The position numbers were made by a program, and so were the translations under genes. A DNA stretch of 64,000 nucleotides, taken from contig NZ_JAGGLV010000017.1 of NCBI RefSeq assembly GCF_017874735.1, forward strand, positions 62,001-126,000, in the 5' to 3' direction. Source of the stretch: Paenibacillus silagei (lineage in GTDB: Bacteria; Bacillota; Bacilli; Paenibacillales; Paenibacillaceae). Under the pieces are notes generated by a model, which saw only the letters and a list, made by a program, of their open reading frames with translations, searched no databases and was not told where the DNA came from. Of the stretch, positions 62,204 through 64,000 are shown one piece after another (positions within the stretch are counted from its first letter, which is position 1; the number at the start of each line of letters is the position of its first letter).

Positions 62204-64000
62204 ATGGCTGATAACAACAATGCAGCAGCAGAGCTGCCGAACGGGCAGGAAGCGGCAGAAGCTACCGCTTCAGCTAATCACAAGCAGAGCGACATGCCGA
62301 CTACATATGATCCGGGAGCGGCAGAGAAGAAATGGTATGCGTACTGGATGGAGAAGGGCTTCTTCGAAGCCGGCAAGCGCCCGGATGCGGAGCCTTACAG
62401 CATCGTGATTCCGCCGCCGAATGTAACAGGAATGCTGCATATCGGACATGCGCTGGATTTCACGCTTCAGGATGTGCTGATCCGCACCAAGCGGATGCAG
62501 GGATATGATACCCTGTGGCTGCCGGGTACGGACCATGCAGGGATTGCTACACAGACCAAGGTAGAGCAGAAGCTGCGCCAGCAGGGAATCTCCCGCCATG
62601 ATCTGGGACGCGAGAAGTTCCTGGAGCAGGTGTGGGCCTGGAAAGACCAGTATGCAGAGACAATTCATGACCAGTGGGCCAAGATGGGCCTGTCCCTCGA
62701 TTACTCCCGCGAACGCTTTACCTTTGATGATGGAATGAAGAAGGCGGTAAGCAAGGTATTTGTGGAGCTGTACCAGAAGGGCCTGATCTATCGCGGCAAG
62801 CGGATTATTAACTGGGACCCGGCTGCCCGTACAGCGCTGTCGGATATCGAGGTTGAATACAAGGAAGTGAACGGGCATCTGTACCATCTGCGTTATCCGC
62901 TGAAGGATGGCAGCGGCCATATCACGGTGGCTACCACGCGGCCCGAGACGATGCTGGGCGATACAGCGGTAGCGGTACATCCGGAGGATGAGCGCTATAA
63001 GGATCTGATCGGTAAGACGCTGATTCTGCCGATTACCTTACGTGAGATTCCGGTTATTGCCGATGAATACGTAGATAAGGATTTCGGCAGCGGTGCAGTT
63101 AAGATTACACCGGCGCATGATCCGAACGACTTCGAGATGGGAGTCCGCCATAACCTTCCGCAGATCAACGTAATGGATGAAGGCGGAGTGATGAATGAGG
63201 AAGCGGGCGCTTACCAGGGAATGGACCGCAGCGACTGCCGTAAGGCCATCGTAGCCGACCTGAAGGAGCAAGGCGTGCTGATCTCCATTGAGGATCATGT
63301 ACACCAGGTTGGGCACAGTGAGCGTTCCGGGGCCGTAGTAGAGCCTTATCTGTCCACCCAGTGGTTCGTCAAAATGCAGCCGCTGGCAGAAGCAGCCATC
63401 GCTGCACAGAAGGACGGTGACGGGGTCCACTTCGTGCCGGACCGCTTCGAGAAGACGTACCTGAACTGGATCGAGAATGTCCGCGACTGGTGTATCTCCC
63501 GCCAACTGTGGTGGGGCCACCGTATTCCGGCCTGGTACTCTGAATCCACCGGGGAGCTTGTAGTTGCACATGATGAAGAAGAAGCACGCCGCATCAGCGG
63601 GCTGTCCGACCTGAAGCAGGATGAGGATGTTCTGGATACCTGGTTCAGCTCGAACCTCTGGCCGTTCGCTACCTTAGGCTGGCCTGATCAGGACAGCAGC
63701 GACTATCAGCGTTACTATCCGAACAATGTACTGGTTACCGGCTACGATATCATCTACTTCTGGGTAGCGCGCATGATTTTCTCAGCCATGGAATTCACTG
63801 GCCAGAAGCCGTTCTCCGATGTGCTGATGCACGGACTCGTACGCGATGCCGAAGGACGCAAGATGTCCAAGTCTCTGGGCAACGGTATTAATCCGCTGGA
63901 TGTTATCGAGCAGTACGGCGCTGACGCCATGCGCTATATGATTACTACCGGCAGTACAGCGGGCCAGGATCTGCGGTTCCGTATGGAAAAGGTAGAGCAG
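62204..64000 (+). CDS. valS: Valyl-tRNA synthetase, 5' part (continues past the window)
   Basis: ATG 62204 with GGAGG 8 nt upstream; 599 codons are visible and the frame is open at the window end (full length in the family about 880). A class I synthetase with HIGH signature in [12 protein letters not shown] and KMSKS in [26 protein letters not shown], the editing (CP1) domain with [13 protein letters not shown], and the segment [16 protein letters not shown]. It charges tRNA(Val) with valine. About 30 extra N-terminal residues, rich in Asn/Ala, precede the conserved [15 protein letters not shown]; an internal start at that Met (about 62291) cannot be excluded, but the ribosome-binding site favours 62204. 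Confidence 0.97.
   Translation, partial: MADNNNAAAELPNGQEAAEATASANHKQSDMPTTYDPGAAEKKWYAYWMEKGFFEAGKRPDAEPYSIVIPPPNVTGMLHIGHALDFTLQDVLIRTKRMQGYDTLWLPGTDHAGIATQTKVEQKLRQQGISRHDLGREKFLEQVWAWKDQYAETIHDQWAKMGLSLDYSRERFTFDDGMKKAVSKVFVELYQKGLIYRGKRIINWDPAARTALSDIEVEYKEVNGHLYHLRYPLKDGSGHITVATTRPETMLGDTAVAVHPEDERYKDLIGKTLILPITLREIPVIADEYVDKDFGSGAVKITPAHDPNDFEMGVRHNLPQINVMDEGGVMNEEAGAYQGMDRSDCRKAIVADLKEQGVLISIEDHVHQVGHSERSGAVVEPYLSTQWFVKMQPLAEAAIAAQKDGDGVHFVPDRFEKTYLNWIENVRDWCISRQLWWGHRIPAWYSESTGELVVAHDEEEARRISGLSDLKQDEDVLDTWFSSNLWPFATLGWPDQDSSDYQRYYPNNVLVTGYDIIYFWVARMIFSAMEFTGQKPFSDVLMHGLVRDAEGRKMSKSLGNGINPLDVIEQYGADAMRYMITTGSTAGQDLRFRMEKVEQ

Overview
The window looks like the chromosome of a spore-forming, moderate-GC Gram-positive bacterium, most likely Paenibacillus. 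The reasons are a SpoVID-like spore coat gene, a Bacillus-type hemA-hemX-hemC-hemD-hemB-hemL operon, a T-box in front of valS, an S-layer-homology surface protein, LplABC-type sugar ABC transporters, a very large hybrid sensor kinase, and dense intergenic palindromic repeats. This is inference from gene content; no rRNA or tRNA gene was recognised.

Layout. 1-3.3 kb: AT-rich, apparently acquired end of a surface-polysaccharide locus (partial gene plus flippase), joined inside a YdcF-like gene to GC-richer DNA. 4-7.9 kb: accessory island with a tandem NTF2-like protein, a divergent WYL regulator, and an HTH-TPR regulator overlapped by a 46-aa exported peptide gene (an RRNPP-type quorum-sensing pair), flanked by a duplicated 48-bp piece of the YdcF gene. 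8-15.3 kb: Xaa-Pro aminopeptidase and a 1756-aa SLH surface protein. 15.4-20.5 kb (minus): phosphoesterase, EamA transporter and hybrid two-kinase sensor operon. 20.5-23.1 kb: non-coding DNA with phased operator-like repeats, 51-bp repeats and a 5'-truncated IS110-family transposase. 23.1-35.5 kb: DeoR regulator, then a complete carbohydrate locus: GH3 and GH94 enzymes on minus, and ABC transporter, LacI regulator and sugar-isomerase-like protein on plus, divergent from a control region with two mirror-image LacI-type operators. By gene order it resembles the Listeria beta-1,2-glucooligosaccharide (sophorooligosaccharide) locus. 35.5-39.9 kb: small and secreted proteins, an SDR, and a chimeric repeat array. 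39.9-42.9 kb (minus): purine-salvage operon (phosphoribosyltransferase, atypical IMP dehydrogenase, HPRT) behind a variant purine riboswitch. 43.1-53.3 kb: tetrapyrrole operon from glutamyl-tRNA to uroporphyrinogen III and siroheme, carrying two tandem-repeat blocks, one with 15 copies of a 51-bp hairpin unit. 53.7-61.8 kb: secreted and membrane proteins, a YpfJ-type metallopeptidase, an 8 x 52-bp palindrome array, a diguanylate cyclase, a GT4 glycosyltransferase, SpoVID, and a copper-amine-oxidase-like-domain protein. 61.8-64 kb: T-box and the 5' part of valS.

The strongest leads are: (1) the variant purine riboswitch, whose junction J3/1 carries extra nucleotides and whose terminator reuses the 3' side of the aptamer, predicting an ON switch; (2) the regulator-peptide pair at 6014-7520, with a putative signal ending in GHGYGG; (3) at least six sequence-unrelated intergenic repeat families that share the same 50-52-bp period, in one place changing from one family to another in register.
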